Notes: generated by a model not told the origin, from the letters alone. A DNA stretch of 64,000 bases from Azospirillum sp. RU38E (GCF_900188385.1 NZ_FZOI01000001.1:248001-312000), one strand, 5' to 3'; numbered from the stretch's first letter, positions 50,663 through 60,332 are shown. A program made the numbers and translations.

Positions 50663-51349
50663 ATGACCCCGGTATTGGGATTGACGATGAATATCCTGAT
50701 TGGCGACGATCATCTTCTGTTTCGTGAGGGCCTCTGCCGCCTGCTGCAGCAGCTGGATGAGAAGGCCACCTTCGTGGAGGCGGGCACCTTTGACGCGGTG
50801 CTGGAACTGGCGAAGGGCGATCAGGAATTCGACCTGATCCTGATGGATCTGCAGATGCCGGGCTTTCCTGGTTTTTCCGGCGTACAGGAAGTGTGCGAGA
50901 ATCAGGCCGGCACGCCGGTGGTGATTGTCTCTGCCTCCGAATCGCAAGCCGATGTGCGCGCGGCGCTGGATGCCGGTGCTTCCGGCTATATCCCCAAAAG
51001 CTCCAGCGTGAAGATCATGCTGAGTGCGCTGAACCTCGTCTTCTCCGGTGGCATCTATGTGCCGCCGGCGGCCCTGCTGGGCGATGGGGCCGGGGTGGGG
51101 GGCTCGGCTCAGGTGGCTTCCGCGTCCGGTGGTGGTGCTGTCGGCAACGCGTCCGGGTCGCCGGCGCTTACCCAGCGCCAGCGCGATGTGTTGCGCTGCC
51201 TGCGCGAAGGCAAGTCCAACAAGCAGATCGCTTATGAACTGGGCCTGTCCGAAGGCACGGTGAAGATCCATGTCACGGCGGTGATGCGGTCGCTGGGGGT
51301 GCGCAACCGCACCCAGGCGGTGATCGCCTCTGCCGATATCCTGCCCTGA
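50663..51349 (+). CDS. LuxR/NarL-type response regulator
   Basis: A 228-residue transcription factor. The receiver domain has acidic pocket Asp15/Asp16 and phosphoacceptor Asp62 in LILMDLQMPG; a Gly/Ser-rich linker follows; the C-terminal LuxR helix-turn-helix is LTQRQRDVLRCLREGKSNKQ and later LSEGTVKIHVTAVMRSLGV. ATG 50663 has AGGAG 8 nt upstream; the ATG 24 nt further in is possible. No histidine kinase gene is adjacent, so the partner is unknown. Confidence 0.9.
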   Translation: MTPVLGLTMNILIGDDHLLFREGLCRLLQQLDEKATFVEAGTFDAVLELAKGDQEFDLILMDLQMPGFPGFSGVQEVCENQAGTPVVIVSASESQADVRAALDAGASGYIPKSSSVKIMLSALNLVFSGGIYVPPAALLGDGAGVGGSAQVASASGGGAVGNASGSPALTQRQRDVLRCLREGKSNKQIAYELGLSEGTVKIHVTAVMRSLGVRNRTQAVIASADILP

Positions 51350-51384
51350 GGCATAAGGGCGCCTTTCCGCGCGATATCTTGATT

Positions 51385-52332
51385 ATGAGCATTGATGATG
51401 TGACGGCCCCGACGGCAACGCCGCTCGGGGCCACCGCCTATCTGGCGGTCGAAGAATTCCTGGAACCGCTGCTGGCGGAGCTGGGGGAGGTACAGTCGGT
51501 GCATGGGCGGCTGGTGCTGGCCGAGGGACCGCCGCGCCCCGCCGCCTGGGCGCAGAATATCTGGTACGATCCGGTGCTGATCACCATCAGCTCCATCAAA
51601 CAGGGGGCCAAGGCCCTGCGCGCCATCCAGCGCAACTGGGCGCTCTATGGTTTTCAGCATCACCGCCGGGCCCAGCTGATCCAGGACAATCTCCCCCATG
51701 TCTCGGCCAAGCCGCTGAATTTCTTCACGGCCCCGCCCACGGCCCCGCTGGGGTCCTGGACGTTGCTGAACGAGAACACGATCCTGGCCGCCGCCCATTG
51801 CTCCAGCCCCTTCCGCAATGGGGAGATCGAGTTCATTGAGGATAAGGCGACACCGCCCAACCGCGCCTATCTGAAACTGTGGGAGGCCTTCACCCGCATC
51901 GGCCATACGCCCAAGCCGGGGGAAATCTGCCTGGATCTGGGTGCCTGTCCCGGCGGCTGGACCTGGGTGATGCAGACCTGTGGGGCCAGCGTGATCGCCA
52001 TCGACAAGGCGCCGCTGGACCCGCGCATTGCCCGCCTGCCCGGCGTGACGGAGCGGCGGGAAAGCGCCTTTGGCCTGAAGCCGGCCGATATCGGGCCGGT
52101 GGATTGGCTGTGCTGTGACGTGATCTGCTACCCGTCCAAGCTGCTGCGCATGGTGCAGGGCTGGCTGGAATCGGGGCTGGTGAAGAATTACATCTGCACC
52201 CTGAAGTTCCAGGGAGAGACAGACCACGAAACCGCCCGCGCCTTCGCCGCCATCCCCGGCAGCCAGCTGGTGCATCTGTGCCAGAACAAGCATGAACTGA
52301 CCTGGATCCGGCTGGACCCGGCCCAAAACTGA
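51385..52332 (+). CDS. FtsJ/RlmM-like SAM-dependent RNA methyltransferase
   Basis: A 315-residue protein with a central Rossmann methyltransferase: ICLDLGACPGGWTWVMQTCG is motif I, IAIDKAPLDPR the next strand, WLCCDVICYPSKLLRMV the Asp motif, and ICTLKFQGETDHE the Lys-containing strand. The catalytic K-D-K-E tetrad of FtsJ enzymes therefore seems present. The N-terminal 160 residues look like the RlmM THUMP-side region, suggesting 23S rRNA ribose methylation, though the exact target is not certain. Confidence 0.78.
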   Translation: MSIDDVTAPTATPLGATAYLAVEEFLEPLLAELGEVQSVHGRLVLAEGPPRPAAWAQNIWYDPVLITISSIKQGAKALRAIQRNWALYGFQHHRRAQLIQDNLPHVSAKPLNFFTAPPTAPLGSWTLLNENTILAAAHCSSPFRNGEIEFIEDKATPPNRAYLKLWEAFTRIGHTPKPGEICLDLGACPGGWTWVMQTCGASVIAIDKAPLDPRIARLPGVTERRESAFGLKPADIGPVDWLCCDVICYPSKLLRMVQGWLESGLVKNYICTLKFQGETDHETARAFAAIPGSQLVHLCQNKHELTWIRLDPAQN

Positions 52333-52358
52333 AGATCATTCCGTCAAGGCAATGATCT

Positions 52359-53540
52359 TCAGTTGCCCCAATCACCCGTTCCGGCACCGTAATCATCAAT
52401 GGCGGCCAACATGGTCGCCACCTGATCGCGTTCCTGCGCAGTCAGTTCCGGGCGCCAGACATCGAACAGCAGGATGACGCGCGTCTGATCACTGTTGTTC
52501 CAGGCCTCATGCTCGATCGTGTCATCGAACAGCCAGGCTTGCCCCTCCCGCCATTCCCGCGTCTCATTGCCAACCCGGAAGCCGCAGCCGGGCGGGACGA
52601 TCAGGGGCAGATGGCAGATCAGCCTTGTATTGACGAAACCGGTATGCGGCGGGATGCGTGCCCCCGGTTTCAGCCGGGAAAACAGGATGGAGGGGGAGCG
52701 ACCCCGGATGCGGGGCAAAGGAAGGCCCGCCAGCGCTGCGGCTGTGGCGGGGCAGCGGGCGATGTTATCGGCCTGTGGCTCCCCATGTTTCCAGAGATAG
52801 AAGGCGCTCCAATCCTGGCTGTCGCGCAGGCCCGACTGGTCGATTTCCGGCTGGTCGCCGCTGCCGCTTTGCAGATAGGGCTGGAACGGCTCCGGTCCCT
52901 GCATGATCGCCAGCAGCTCTGCCCGGATGGCGTCGGTGGCGGCTTCCAGCTCTTCCATCCAGGGGAACTGTTCCCGCTCATAGAACTGAATATGGGGTAA
53001 CTCCGGGAACAGATAGGCCTGCGGCTGCTGCATATAGACGGTGCGCCGGCCGAACAGAATATCCAGCGACCGGGCGAAGCGGCCGCTGGATCGGGCTGGA
53101 TCGAAGCCCGCGGCACCCAGCCGTTCCTGCAGGAAGCTCTCAAATTTCTGCGCATAATCCTGGCAGCGGTCCTGTGCCCGCCACAGCTCCGCTGCCAGAT
53201 CGGCCGGTGTCTGGGCGGCGGGGGGCGCCAGCTTCAATGCCTCCCGATAGAAGGCGACGGCGGACCGGTCATTGCCGCGCGCGGCGAACAGGTCGCCTTT
53301 CAACAGCAGGGCGCGGCAATTGCGCGGATCACGTGCCAGCACCTTTTCCAGGCTGACCGCCAGCCCGTCCAGATCCTGGGTGCCGCGCTGGGCATGGGCC
53401 AGGGCCAGCCAGATGCCGGCATCATCCAGCCCGGCGGCGATGGCACCCTGAAAGGCGGCTTGCGCCGCCGGCCAATCCCCCCGCCGGAACGCCTCCATCC
53501 CGGCCCTTCCCAGGCTTGCCGCATTGCCACCAATACTCAT
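52359..53540 (-). CDS. TPR-containing aspartyl/asparaginyl beta-hydroxylase
   Basis: A 393-residue protein. Residues about 8-115 are TPR repeats (GMEAFRRGDWPAAQAAFQ; ALLLKGDLFAARGNDRSAVA). The C-terminal domain is Asp/Asn beta-hydroxylase-like: PHTGFVNTRLICHLPL supplies the first His, FDDTIEHEAWNNSD the second, and RVILLFDVWRPEL the 2-oxoglutarate-binding Arg. It is therefore probably an Fe(II)/2-oxoglutarate oxygenase that hydroxylates a protein or a lipid-A-like acyl chain. Substrate unknown. Tail-to-tail with the FtsJ-like gene. Confidence 0.88.
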   Translation of the reverse strand: MSIGGNAASLGRAGMEAFRRGDWPAAQAAFQGAIAAGLDDAGIWLALAHAQRGTQDLDGLAVSLEKVLARDPRNCRALLLKGDLFAARGNDRSAVAFYREALKLAPPAAQTPADLAAELWRAQDRCQDYAQKFESFLQERLGAAGFDPARSSGRFARSLDILFGRRTVYMQQPQAYLFPELPHIQFYEREQFPWMEELEAATDAIRAELLAIMQGPEPFQPYLQSGSGDQPEIDQSGLRDSQDWSAFYLWKHGEPQADNIARCPATAAALAGLPLPRIRGRSPSILFSRLKPGARIPPHTGFVNTRLICHLPLIVPPGCGFRVGNETREWREGQAWLFDDTIEHEAWNNSDQTRVILLFDVWRPELTAQERDQVATMLAAIDDYGAGTGDWGN

Positions 53541-53689
53541 CTACCGTCCCCCCTTTGCGCGGCAGCATGGGAAACGACAATGCGATCATGGTCAATGGCA
53601 GAATGGCAGAAGAAAGCGGCAAGCATAGGGGCGCAAGGGCCCCTTTCCCTGTCGCTCTCTCCTCCCCCTCTCAGCCGTCTGCCCGGATG

Positions 53690-54688
53690 TTACCGTTCCA
53701 GCGCCAGTTCAATGGCCGGGCGCATGGCCATGGTGGCGGTGTAGCCCAGCTCGATCAGCTCATCGGCCTTTTCGAATTCCAGAATGCCGATATGACCGAT
53801 GCGTGGGGTCAGCAGCACGTCGGGCGGTTCGCCGGCCAGACGGGACCGGGTGATGCGGTCCTGCATGATGTCGATGGAACTGGCCATCACCTCCAGCACA
53901 TTGGGGGTGGGCTGTTTGGGGGCCATGAACTGGGCGGCCATGCTGCGGGTCCGTTCGCCCATGGCGTTCAGCTTGGCCGCCAGCTGCGCCAGCGGCTTCG
54001 GCGCGCCGCTGCTGCCCGATGCCCCGCCGCTGCCGCGCGGCGCCGGGGGGTGCTCGGCCGTTCCCTCCTCGCTTTCCAGCAGGTGGTCGGGCAGGGAGAC
54101 ATTGACCGGCCCCAGCTGCGCCTTGGACAGGCGCGGCAATTGCGACAGGTCGCCATTCAGGTTGACGGCGATGACGATCTCCGCCCCCAGTGCCCGGGTC
54201 AGCGACACCGGCACCGGGTTCACCAGCGCCCCGTCGGCCAGCCACATGCCCTGGAAAGGCACGGCCGGGAACAAGCCTGGAATGGCGGCCGATGCCCGCA
54301 CCACATCCAGCAGATGGCCTTCCCGCAACCAGACCTCCTTGCCCGTCGCCAGATCGGTGGCGACGGCGGCAAAGGGGATGGGCAATTGTTCGATGGGGAT
54401 ATCGGTATGGGGGTTGCGGAACGCCTCATAGGCCTTTTCCACACTGACCAGCCCGCCGCGTGACAGGGTGATATCCAGCAGCTTGAACACGCCCAGCATC
54501 CCGAATCCCTGGGCATAGCGCTGCAACGCGTCCAGCTGGTTGGTCAGGTGGGCGGCCCCGACCAGCGCCCCGACGGAGGTGCCGCAGATCATGGCAGGCT
54601 TGATGCCGATCTCGTCCAAGGCGCGCAATACGCCCACATGGGCCCAACCGCGCGCCGCCCCGCTGCCCAACGCCAACCCGATTTTCAT
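53690..54688 (-). CDS. Patatin-like phospholipase
   Basis: A 332-residue serine lipase of the bacterial RssA/patatin group. Oxyanion loop LALGSGAARGWAHVGVLRAL, nucleophile elbow GTSVGA, and Asp in DGALVNPVPV form the Ser-Asp dyad. An Ala/Gly/Ser-rich linker and helical C-terminus follow. I start at ATG 54688 because AGGGGGT precedes it; ten codons upstream would add a Cys/Gly-rich stub. No signal peptide, so action on the cytoplasmic membrane face is likely. Confidence 0.88.
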   Translation of the reverse strand: MKIGLALGSGAARGWAHVGVLRALDEIGIKPAMICGTSVGALVGAAHLTNQLDALQRYAQGFGMLGVFKLLDITLSRGGLVSVEKAYEAFRNPHTDIPIEQLPIPFAAVATDLATGKEVWLREGHLLDVVRASAAIPGLFPAVPFQGMWLADGALVNPVPVSLTRALGAEIVIAVNLNGDLSQLPRLSKAQLGPVNVSLPDHLLESEEGTAEHPPAPRGSGGASGSSGAPKPLAQLAAKLNAMGERTRSMAAQFMAPKQPTPNVLEVMASSIDIMQDRITRSRLAGEPPDVLLTPRIGHIGILEFEKADELIELGYTATMAMRPAIELALER

Positions 54689-54824
54689 GGCACCCCCTGT
54701 GGAACCGCACACACACATGCGCTACGGCAATATGCTATAATAACACACCAAAACCGGTTGTAAAAAATGTGTGGAATTGTGTTTTTTGGTAGTAAGTTCC
54801 GGTGTGCAGATTGAAGGATGATCA

Positions 54825-55700
54825 ATGCGTGCGTTGCTTTCCCGTTTGCTCTGGCCTGGGTTGCTGGCGCTGTGCATCGCTGGTTATTGGCTGGGGTGGC
54901 AGTCTGGTCAGGCGGTACTTGCCTTTAATCTGACATATTTCGGGTTGGCGGCGGCACTGCTGTTGCTGGAACGTTTGATGCCTTATGAGCCGGCCTGGGC
55001 GTCCAGCGACGGCCAGTTGTTCAACGATATTGCTCATACGGTGCTGAACAAGGGGCTGGGGCAGGTGATTGCCGCCAGCCTGGCCATGGCTGGCGTTGCC
55101 CATGCCCCGCCCACGGTGGGCGGCTGGTGGCCGGAAAGCTGGCCGCTGGCGGCACAGATTGCGCTGGCCCTGGTGGCCGGGGAGTTTGGGCTTTATTGGG
55201 CGCACCGCACGGCGCATGAATTCCGCGCCATCTGGCATTGGCATGCCATCCATCACAGCGTCACCAAGCTGTGGATCGTCAATACCGGGCGCTTCCATTT
55301 TCTGGATTCGCTGTGGAAGACCGGCTTTGCCCTGGTGGTGGCCTATCTGGCGGGTGCGCCGCGCGATGTTATCCTCTGGGTGCTGGCGATCACCGCCTAT
55401 ATCGGCTTCCTGACCCATTGCAATGTGCAGATGGTGTGCGGCCCGCTGAACTGGATTTTCTCCACGCCCGAACTGCATCGCTGGCACCATAACCGTGACC
55501 CGATTGAGGGGAACTGCAATTACGGGGAAAATCTGATCCTGTGGGACATTGTGTTTGGTACAAGGCTGTTGCCAGCCGACCGCAAGCCGCCCAGCAATGT
55601 CGGCTGCAAAGACCCCGTGCCGGCCAGCTTCCTGGGCCAGCTGGCCTATCCGTTCGACGCCTGGAAGCGGCGGGATTTCTGGAACAAGAAGCCAGTTTGA
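54825..55700 (+). CDS. Sterol desaturase/fatty acid hydroxylase family protein
   Basis: A 291-residue integral membrane di-iron oxygenase with hydrophobic helices at about 8-50, 65-85, 105-130 and 165-195. The His boxes are visible: HRTAHEF, WHAIHHS and LHRWHHNRD. Bacterial relatives hydroxylate or desaturate fatty acids, carotenoids or hopanoids, so the exact lipid is unknown. GAAGGATG is upstream. It is divergent from the patatin gene across an AT-rich interval that probably holds both promoters. Confidence 0.85.
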   Translation: MRALLSRLLWPGLLALCIAGYWLGWQSGQAVLAFNLTYFGLAAALLLLERLMPYEPAWASSDGQLFNDIAHTVLNKGLGQVIAASLAMAGVAHAPPTVGGWWPESWPLAAQIALALVAGEFGLYWAHRTAHEFRAIWHWHAIHHSVTKLWIVNTGRFHFLDSLWKTGFALVVAYLAGAPRDVILWVLAITAYIGFLTHCNVQMVCGPLNWIFSTPELHRWHHNRDPIEGNCNYGENLILWDIVFGTRLLPADRKPPSNVGCKDPVPASFLGQLAYPFDAWKRRDFWNKKPV

Positions 55701-55709
55701 TAGTGTCTG

Positions 55710-55747
55710 CCCCGGTCACCGGCTGTCGATAAAGCCGGTGACCGGGG
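55710..55747. terminator. Long stem between convergent genes
   Basis: A perfect 15-bp stem CCCCGGTCACCGGCT/AGCCGGTGACCGGGG with an 8-nt loop, between the desaturase and indolepyruvate oxidoreductase ends. No T-run, but likely terminates both. Confidence 0.6.
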
Positions 55748-55755
55748 TAGAGGGT

Positions 55756-58700
55756 TCATTCCGCCGCCGCACTGATGGTCGGCGGCGGGTGACGCCAGCG
55801 GGAGAGCAGCGCGGCCTCGCTCTCCTTCGCCTTTTTCAGATGGTCCATCTTCACATGGCCATAGCCGCGGATGTGTTCCGGCACGGCGGCGATCTCCACC
55901 GCCAGCCCATGGTTGGCCGGTGACAGGCCGGCCAGCAATTCTTCCACCACGGCGATGTAATCGCTGATCAACTGGCGCTCCAGCTTGCGTTCCGGGTGGC
56001 GGCCGAAAATGTCCCAGCGTGTGCCGCGCAGGCCCTTCAGCTTGGCCAGCAGGCGGAAGCCCAACAGCATAGCGGGGCCGAATTCCTGCTTTTTCAGCTG
56101 GCCGGTCGCCGGATCCACCGGGGCGGTGGCCGGCGGGGCCAGATGGAATTTCAGCTTATAATCGCCCTCGAACTGGCTTTTCACCTGCGCCAGGAAGCGC
56201 CCATCGGTGTAAAGCCGCGCCACCTCATACTCATCCTTATAGGCCATCAGCTTGAACAGATAGCGGGCCACGCTGCGGGAAAGCTGGTCGCGGCCAGGGG
56301 TGCGCTGGGCCTCCACCGACCGCACCCGGTCCACCAGCGCCTTATAACGCCCGGCATAGGCAGCATCTTGATAGTCGGTCAGGAAGGTGACGCGGCGTTC
56401 CACCATCTCTTCCAGCGTTTCCGACAGCTTGCGATGGGCAAAGGCCCCCGTCGTATCGGCCTTGGGCGTGGCGGCATCGATGACGCGGGCGGGGTCGACG
56501 GCGGCGCGGCGGCCCCAGCGGAACGCCTCCATATTCATCTTCACCGCAGCACCATTCATCTCAATGGCCTTTTCAATGGCCTCGGCGCTGGTGGGGATCA
56601 GTCCCTTCTGCCATGCGTAACCCAGCATGAAAAGATTGGTGGCGATGCTGTCACCGCACAGGGCGGTGGCGATCTTGGCGGCATCCAGGGCGTGAACCGC
56701 ATCCGCCCCGCCCACGGCATTGGCGATGGTGCGGGTCAGGCTGCCGGACGGCACGGTGGCATCGGGGTTGGTGATGAAGGCGGCGGTGACATTTTCGGCC
56801 GTATTCACCACTGCCTTGGTGCGGCCCGTTGCCATTTTGGAGATGGCATCGGCATTGGCCGCCACCACGATATCGCAGGCCAGCACCAGATCGGCCCCGC
56901 CGGCAACGATGCGGTTGGCATGGATCAGGTCTGGCCGTTCGGCAATACGCAGGTGGGAGGTGACGGAACCGCCCTTCTGCGCTAGCCCGGCCATATCCAT
57001 GGCGGTGAAGCCGCGCCCTTCCAGATGCGTGGCCATGCCCAGGATGGCGCCTATGGTGACAACACCTGTACCGCCAATGCCGGTGACCAGGATGTTCCAG
57101 GGCCGGTCCAGGGTGGGGATTTCCGGCTGGGGCAGGGGGCCCCAATCATCGCCTTCCTTCTTGGCTGCCGGCTTGGGCTTTTTCAACGACCCACCTTCCA
57201 CCGTCACAAAGCTGGGGCAGAAGCCCTTCAGACAGGAAAAATCCTTGTTGCAGCTGGATTGGTCGATCTGGCGCTTGCGGCCAAATTCGGTTTCCACCGG
57301 CACGACGGAGAGGCAGGAAGATTTGGTCGAACAATCGCCGCAGCCTTCACAGACCAGCTCATTCACCACCACCCGCTTGGCCGGATCGGGGAACTTGCCG
57401 CGCTTGCGGCGGCGGCGCTTTTCGGCGGCACAGGTCTGTTCATAGATCAGGATGGTGACGCCCTTTTCCTCCCGCAGATCGCGCTGCACCCCATCCAACT
57501 CGTCGCGGTGGAAGATTTTGGTGCCGTGCGGCAGGCCACCCCCCAAACCATATTTCTCCGGATCATCGGAGACGACGACGATGCGCTGCACCCCCTCCGC
57601 ATCCAGTTGCTGGGCAATGTCGAAGACGGAGAGGTTGCCATCCACCGGCTGCCCGCCGGTCATGGCCACCGCGTCATTATAGAGGATCTTGTAGGTGATG
57701 TTCACCTTCGCCGAAACGGCGGCGCGCACGGCCAGGATACCGGAATGGAAATAGGTGCCGTCGCCCAGATTGGCGAAGACATGGTTTTCCTCGGTGAAGT
57801 TGTTCTGGCCGATCCAGTGCACGCCCTCCCCGCCCATCTGGCTGAACACATCGGTGTTCCGGCCCATCCAGGTGACCATGTAATGGCAGCCGATGCCGGC
57901 CAGCCCCCGGCTGCCCACGGGCAGTTTGGTGGAGGTATTGTGCGGGCAGCCGGAGCAGAAGAACGGCGTGCGGACGACGGTGGAGGAGGATGCGGCACGC
58001 GCCATCCGCGCCTCAATCCTTGCCAGCCGCTCGCTGACATAATCATTCGGGCCGAAGGACAGCAACCGGGCCCCCAGCACGCGGGCAATATCGATCGGGT
58101 TCAGTTCGGCCTTTTCGGTGAAAAGCGGCTTGCCCTCATGGTCGGTCTTGCCCAGCACACGGGGGCGGCGGTCCCAATGGAAAAGCTGTTCCTTGATCTG
58201 GCTTTCCAGCAGGGAACGCTTTTCCTCCACCACCAGCAATTCCTGGGTCGCCTGGGCAAAGGCGCGCATACCCTCGGGCTCCAGCGGCCAGGCCATGGCG
58301 ACCTTATAGATGCCCAGCCCCAGCTCGCGCGCCAGTTCCTCCCCGATCTCCAGCTCATCCAGGGCCTGGCGCACATCCAGATAGGATTTGCCGATGGTGA
58401 CAAGGCCCAGGCGGGGGGCGGGGTGGCCGAAGACGACCTTGTCCAACCGGTTGGCGCGGGCGAATGCCTTGGCGGCATTCAGCTTCCAGTCGATCATCCG
58501 CGCTTCCTGGATCAGCGGGGTATCGTGCAGCCGGATGTTCAGCCCGCCGGGCGGCAGGGCGAAATCCGTCGGCTCCACGATGCTGACCCGCTGCGGATCA
58601 AGCGAAACGATGGCGGTGGTGTCGATGGTGTCGGCGATGGTGGTGAAGCCGACCCAGGTGCCGGCATAGCGGGACATGGCGAAGCCGACCAGCCCCATAT

Positions 58701-59256
58701 CCAGGAATTCCTGCACGCCCGCCGGGTTTATCACCGGCATGAAGGCATGGATGAAGGCCTGGTCGGACTGGTGCGGCAGGGTGGAGGATTTGCAGCTATG
58801 ATCATCGCCGGCAAAGGCCAGCACGCCGCCATAACGGCTGGTGCCGGCGAAATTGGCGTGCTTGATGGCATCGATGGAGCGGTCCACCCCCGGCCCCTTG
58901 CCGTACCAGATGCCAAACACGCCATCGACGGTGGAGCCTTTCCACAGGTTCACCTGCTGGCTGCCCCAGACGGCGGTGGCCCCCAGCTCCTCATTCACGC
59001 CGGGCTGGAAATGAATATTGCCCTTGGCCAGAAACTTGCGGGCCTGCCACAGCGCCTGATCATAGGCCCCCAGCGGCGAGCCGCGATAACCGGAGATGAA
59101 GCCGCCCGTATTCAACCCCGCTGCCAGATCGCGCTGCCGCTGCAGCATGGGCAGCCGCACCAGCGCCTGGGTGCCATTCATGAAGGCTGTGCCCTGCTCC
59201 AGGGCATATTTGTCATCCAGCGAAACGGTGGCGAGTTTACGGGCGGCGTTGCTCAT
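55756..59256 (-). CDS. Indolepyruvate ferredoxin oxidoreductase, fused alpha-beta type
   Basis: A 1166-residue fused 2-oxoacid:ferredoxin oxidoreductase that oxidatively decarboxylates aryl- or branched-chain pyruvates to acyl-CoA. Order: N-terminal pyruvate-ferredoxin-like domain (about 20-370), TPP domain with NLGDGTYFHSGILAVRAAVS, an Fe-S segment VVNELVCEGCGDCSTKSSCLS then CNKDFSCLKGFCP, and the gamma-type domain ILVTGIGGTGVVTIGAI. The fused architecture is common in alpha- and betaproteobacteria. It is monocistronic, with a palindrome close ahead of the start (separate entry). Confidence 0.92.
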   Translation of the reverse strand: MSNAARKLATVSLDDKYALEQGTAFMNGTQALVRLPMLQRQRDLAAGLNTGGFISGYRGSPLGAYDQALWQARKFLAKGNIHFQPGVNEELGATAVWGSQQVNLWKGSTVDGVFGIWYGKGPGVDRSIDAIKHANFAGTSRYGGVLAFAGDDHSCKSSTLPHQSDQAFIHAFMPVINPAGVQEFLDMGLVGFAMSRYAGTWVGFTTIADTIDTTAIVSLDPQRVSIVEPTDFALPPGGLNIRLHDTPLIQEARMIDWKLNAAKAFARANRLDKVVFGHPAPRLGLVTIGKSYLDVRQALDELEIGEELARELGLGIYKVAMAWPLEPEGMRAFAQATQELLVVEEKRSLLESQIKEQLFHWDRRPRVLGKTDHEGKPLFTEKAELNPIDIARVLGARLLSFGPNDYVSERLARIEARMARAASSSTVVRTPFFCSGCPHNTSTKLPVGSRGLAGIGCHYMVTWMGRNTDVFSQMGGEGVHWIGQNNFTEENHVFANLGDGTYFHSGILAVRAAVSAKVNITYKILYNDAVAMTGGQPVDGNLSVFDIAQQLDAEGVQRIVVVSDDPEKYGLGGGLPHGTKIFHRDELDGVQRDLREEKGVTILIYEQTCAAEKRRRRKRGKFPDPAKRVVVNELVCEGCGDCSTKSSCLSVVPVETEFGRKRQIDQSSCNKDFSCLKGFCPSFVTVEGGSLKKPKPAAKKEGDDWGPLPQPEIPTLDRPWNILVTGIGGTGVVTIGAILGMATHLEGRGFTAMDMAGLAQKGGSVTSHLRIAERPDLIHANRIVAGGADLVLACDIVVAANADAISKMATGRTKAVVNTAENVTAAFITNPDATVPSGSLTRTIANAVGGADAVHALDAAKIATALCGDSIATNLFMLGYAWQKGLIPTSAEAIEKAIEMNGAAVKMNMEAFRWGRRAAVDPARVIDAATPKADTTGAFAHRKLSETLEEMVERRVTFLTDYQDAAYAGRYKALVDRVRSVEAQRTPGRDQLSRSVARYLFKLMAYKDEYEVARLYTDGRFLAQVKSQFEGDYKLKFHLAPPATAPVDPATGQLKKQEFGPAMLLGFRLLAKLKGLRGTRWDIFGRHPERKLERQLISDYIAVVEELLAGLSPANHGLAVEIAAVPEHIRGYGHVKMDHLKKAKESEAALLSRWRHPPPTISAAAE

Positions 59257-59776
59257 GAAGCGTCCCCTTATTGTATCGATGCCCTATGACGCATCGATAG
59301 CCTGAACCTGTTCGTTCCAACCGTAACGCTAAAAAATAGGTCAATTCTACTGACTTATTTTCGGTCCAAACTGGGGGCTGTTCAGCGTGGGATCGTGCAG
59401 GAAAGGGGTAGGCCGGGATCGTTCGTTACTGCTGCGTTGCGGCAGTGCGGCGCAGCAGGGGGAAGCAGGGGGTCTCCGAGTCGCCGCAGGGTTTTCCCAC
59501 CCTGCCCGGCCGTGATGCCCTGGCCTTTGGATGACGTGCGTGACCTGCCGCGTTTTTCGTCAAAATAAAACTTGAGTGATGAGGCGATGGTCAATTTAGC
59601 CATCTAGTATGATAAAACTGCTCTTGTGAACGAACCATAGAATGATGACGCCTGTACGTAAGGTGGTTCAGAAAAATATTTTATGATTCAATGTATTGTG
59701 CTCTGCTGCCTTGGTGGATTTTCAAGGGTAGGTGACGGCGGCTGCCCATTGCGTTAATATATTTTAAGTTTCCGAA
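59257..59776. other. Divergent IOR-rppH intergenic region
   Basis: About 520 bp between divergent genes. The left end holds the palindrome at 59274-59299; the right third (59,560-59,775) is AT-rich and likely carries the rppH promoter. Frames in the middle lack good starts. No hairpin-family repeat. Confidence 0.4.
59274..59299. promoter_or_regulatory. Palindromic operator candidate ahead of IOR
   Basis: Perfect 9-bp arms TATCGATGC/GCATCGATA with an 8-nt spacer, 18 bp before the IOR start codon. Length and symmetry fit a dimeric regulator, and its place suggests repression of transcription or an mRNA-leader site. Confidence 0.5.
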
Positions 59777-60274
59777 ATGGACGCGACCATCATGCCAAAA
59801 ACCGACCCTTCCAAGCTGCCCTATCGACCATGCGTGGGAATCATGCTCATCAACAAGGACGGGCATATTTTTGTCGCTCGCCGGGTGGATACGCCCGACG
59901 CTTGGCAGATGCCGCAAGGCGGCATTGATGCCGGGGAGAGCCCCCGGGTTGCCGCCCTGCGGGAGTTGGAGGAAGAGATCGGTACGGGTAAGGCCACCGT
60001 CCTGGCGGAAAGCGGCCAATGGCTTAGCTATGATCTGCCGCCCAACCTGCTGGGCAAGGTCTGGGGCGGCAAATATCGCGGCCAGACACAGAAATGGGTG
60101 GCTTGCCGGTTCACCGGCGCGGATGCCGATATCAATCTGGACACGGAACACCCGGAATTCGATGACTGGCAATGGGTGTCGGTGGTGGACTTGCCCACCA
60201 TGATCGTCCCGTTCAAGCGGGCAATCTATGAGGCGGTGGTGCAGGAATTCGGCCATCTGGCCGTGCCGGCTTAA
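59777..60274 (+). CDS. rppH: RNA pyrophosphohydrolase
   Basis: A 165-residue Nudix hydrolase that removes pyrophosphate from 5'-triphosphorylated mRNAs, starting decay. The Nudix box is GGIDAGESPRVAALRELEEEIG in outline (Gx5Ex7REx2EE), preceded by DTPDAWQMPQGG, a proteobacterial RppH hallmark, and followed by GQTQKWVACRF. Length and motifs are standard. ATG 59777; an internal Met five codons in is possible. Confidence 0.92.
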   Translation: MDATIMPKTDPSKLPYRPCVGIMLINKDGHIFVARRVDTPDAWQMPQGGIDAGESPRVAALRELEEEIGTGKATVLAESGQWLSYDLPPNLLGKVWGGKYRGQTQKWVACRFTGADADINLDTEHPEFDDWQWVSVVDLPTMIVPFKRAIYEAVVQEFGHLAVPA

Positions 60275-60290
60275 GGCGGCACGCTCTCAA

Positions 60291-60321
60291 CCGGGGACGG
60301 GCACTATGTGCCCATCCCCGG
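60291..60321. terminator. Hairpin between rppH and mipA-like genes
   Basis: CCGGGGACGGGCAC/GTGCCCATCCCCGG, 14 pairs with one mismatch and a 3-nt loop, sits between the convergent stops. No T-run beyond TCCTT. Confidence 0.5.
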
Positions 60322-60332
60322 TGCATCCTTAC

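Noticed and set aside
57025-59289. 754-codon antisense frame across the indolepyruvate oxidoreductase gene
   Set aside because: Shadow of a long GC-rich gene; composition is that of reversed codons.
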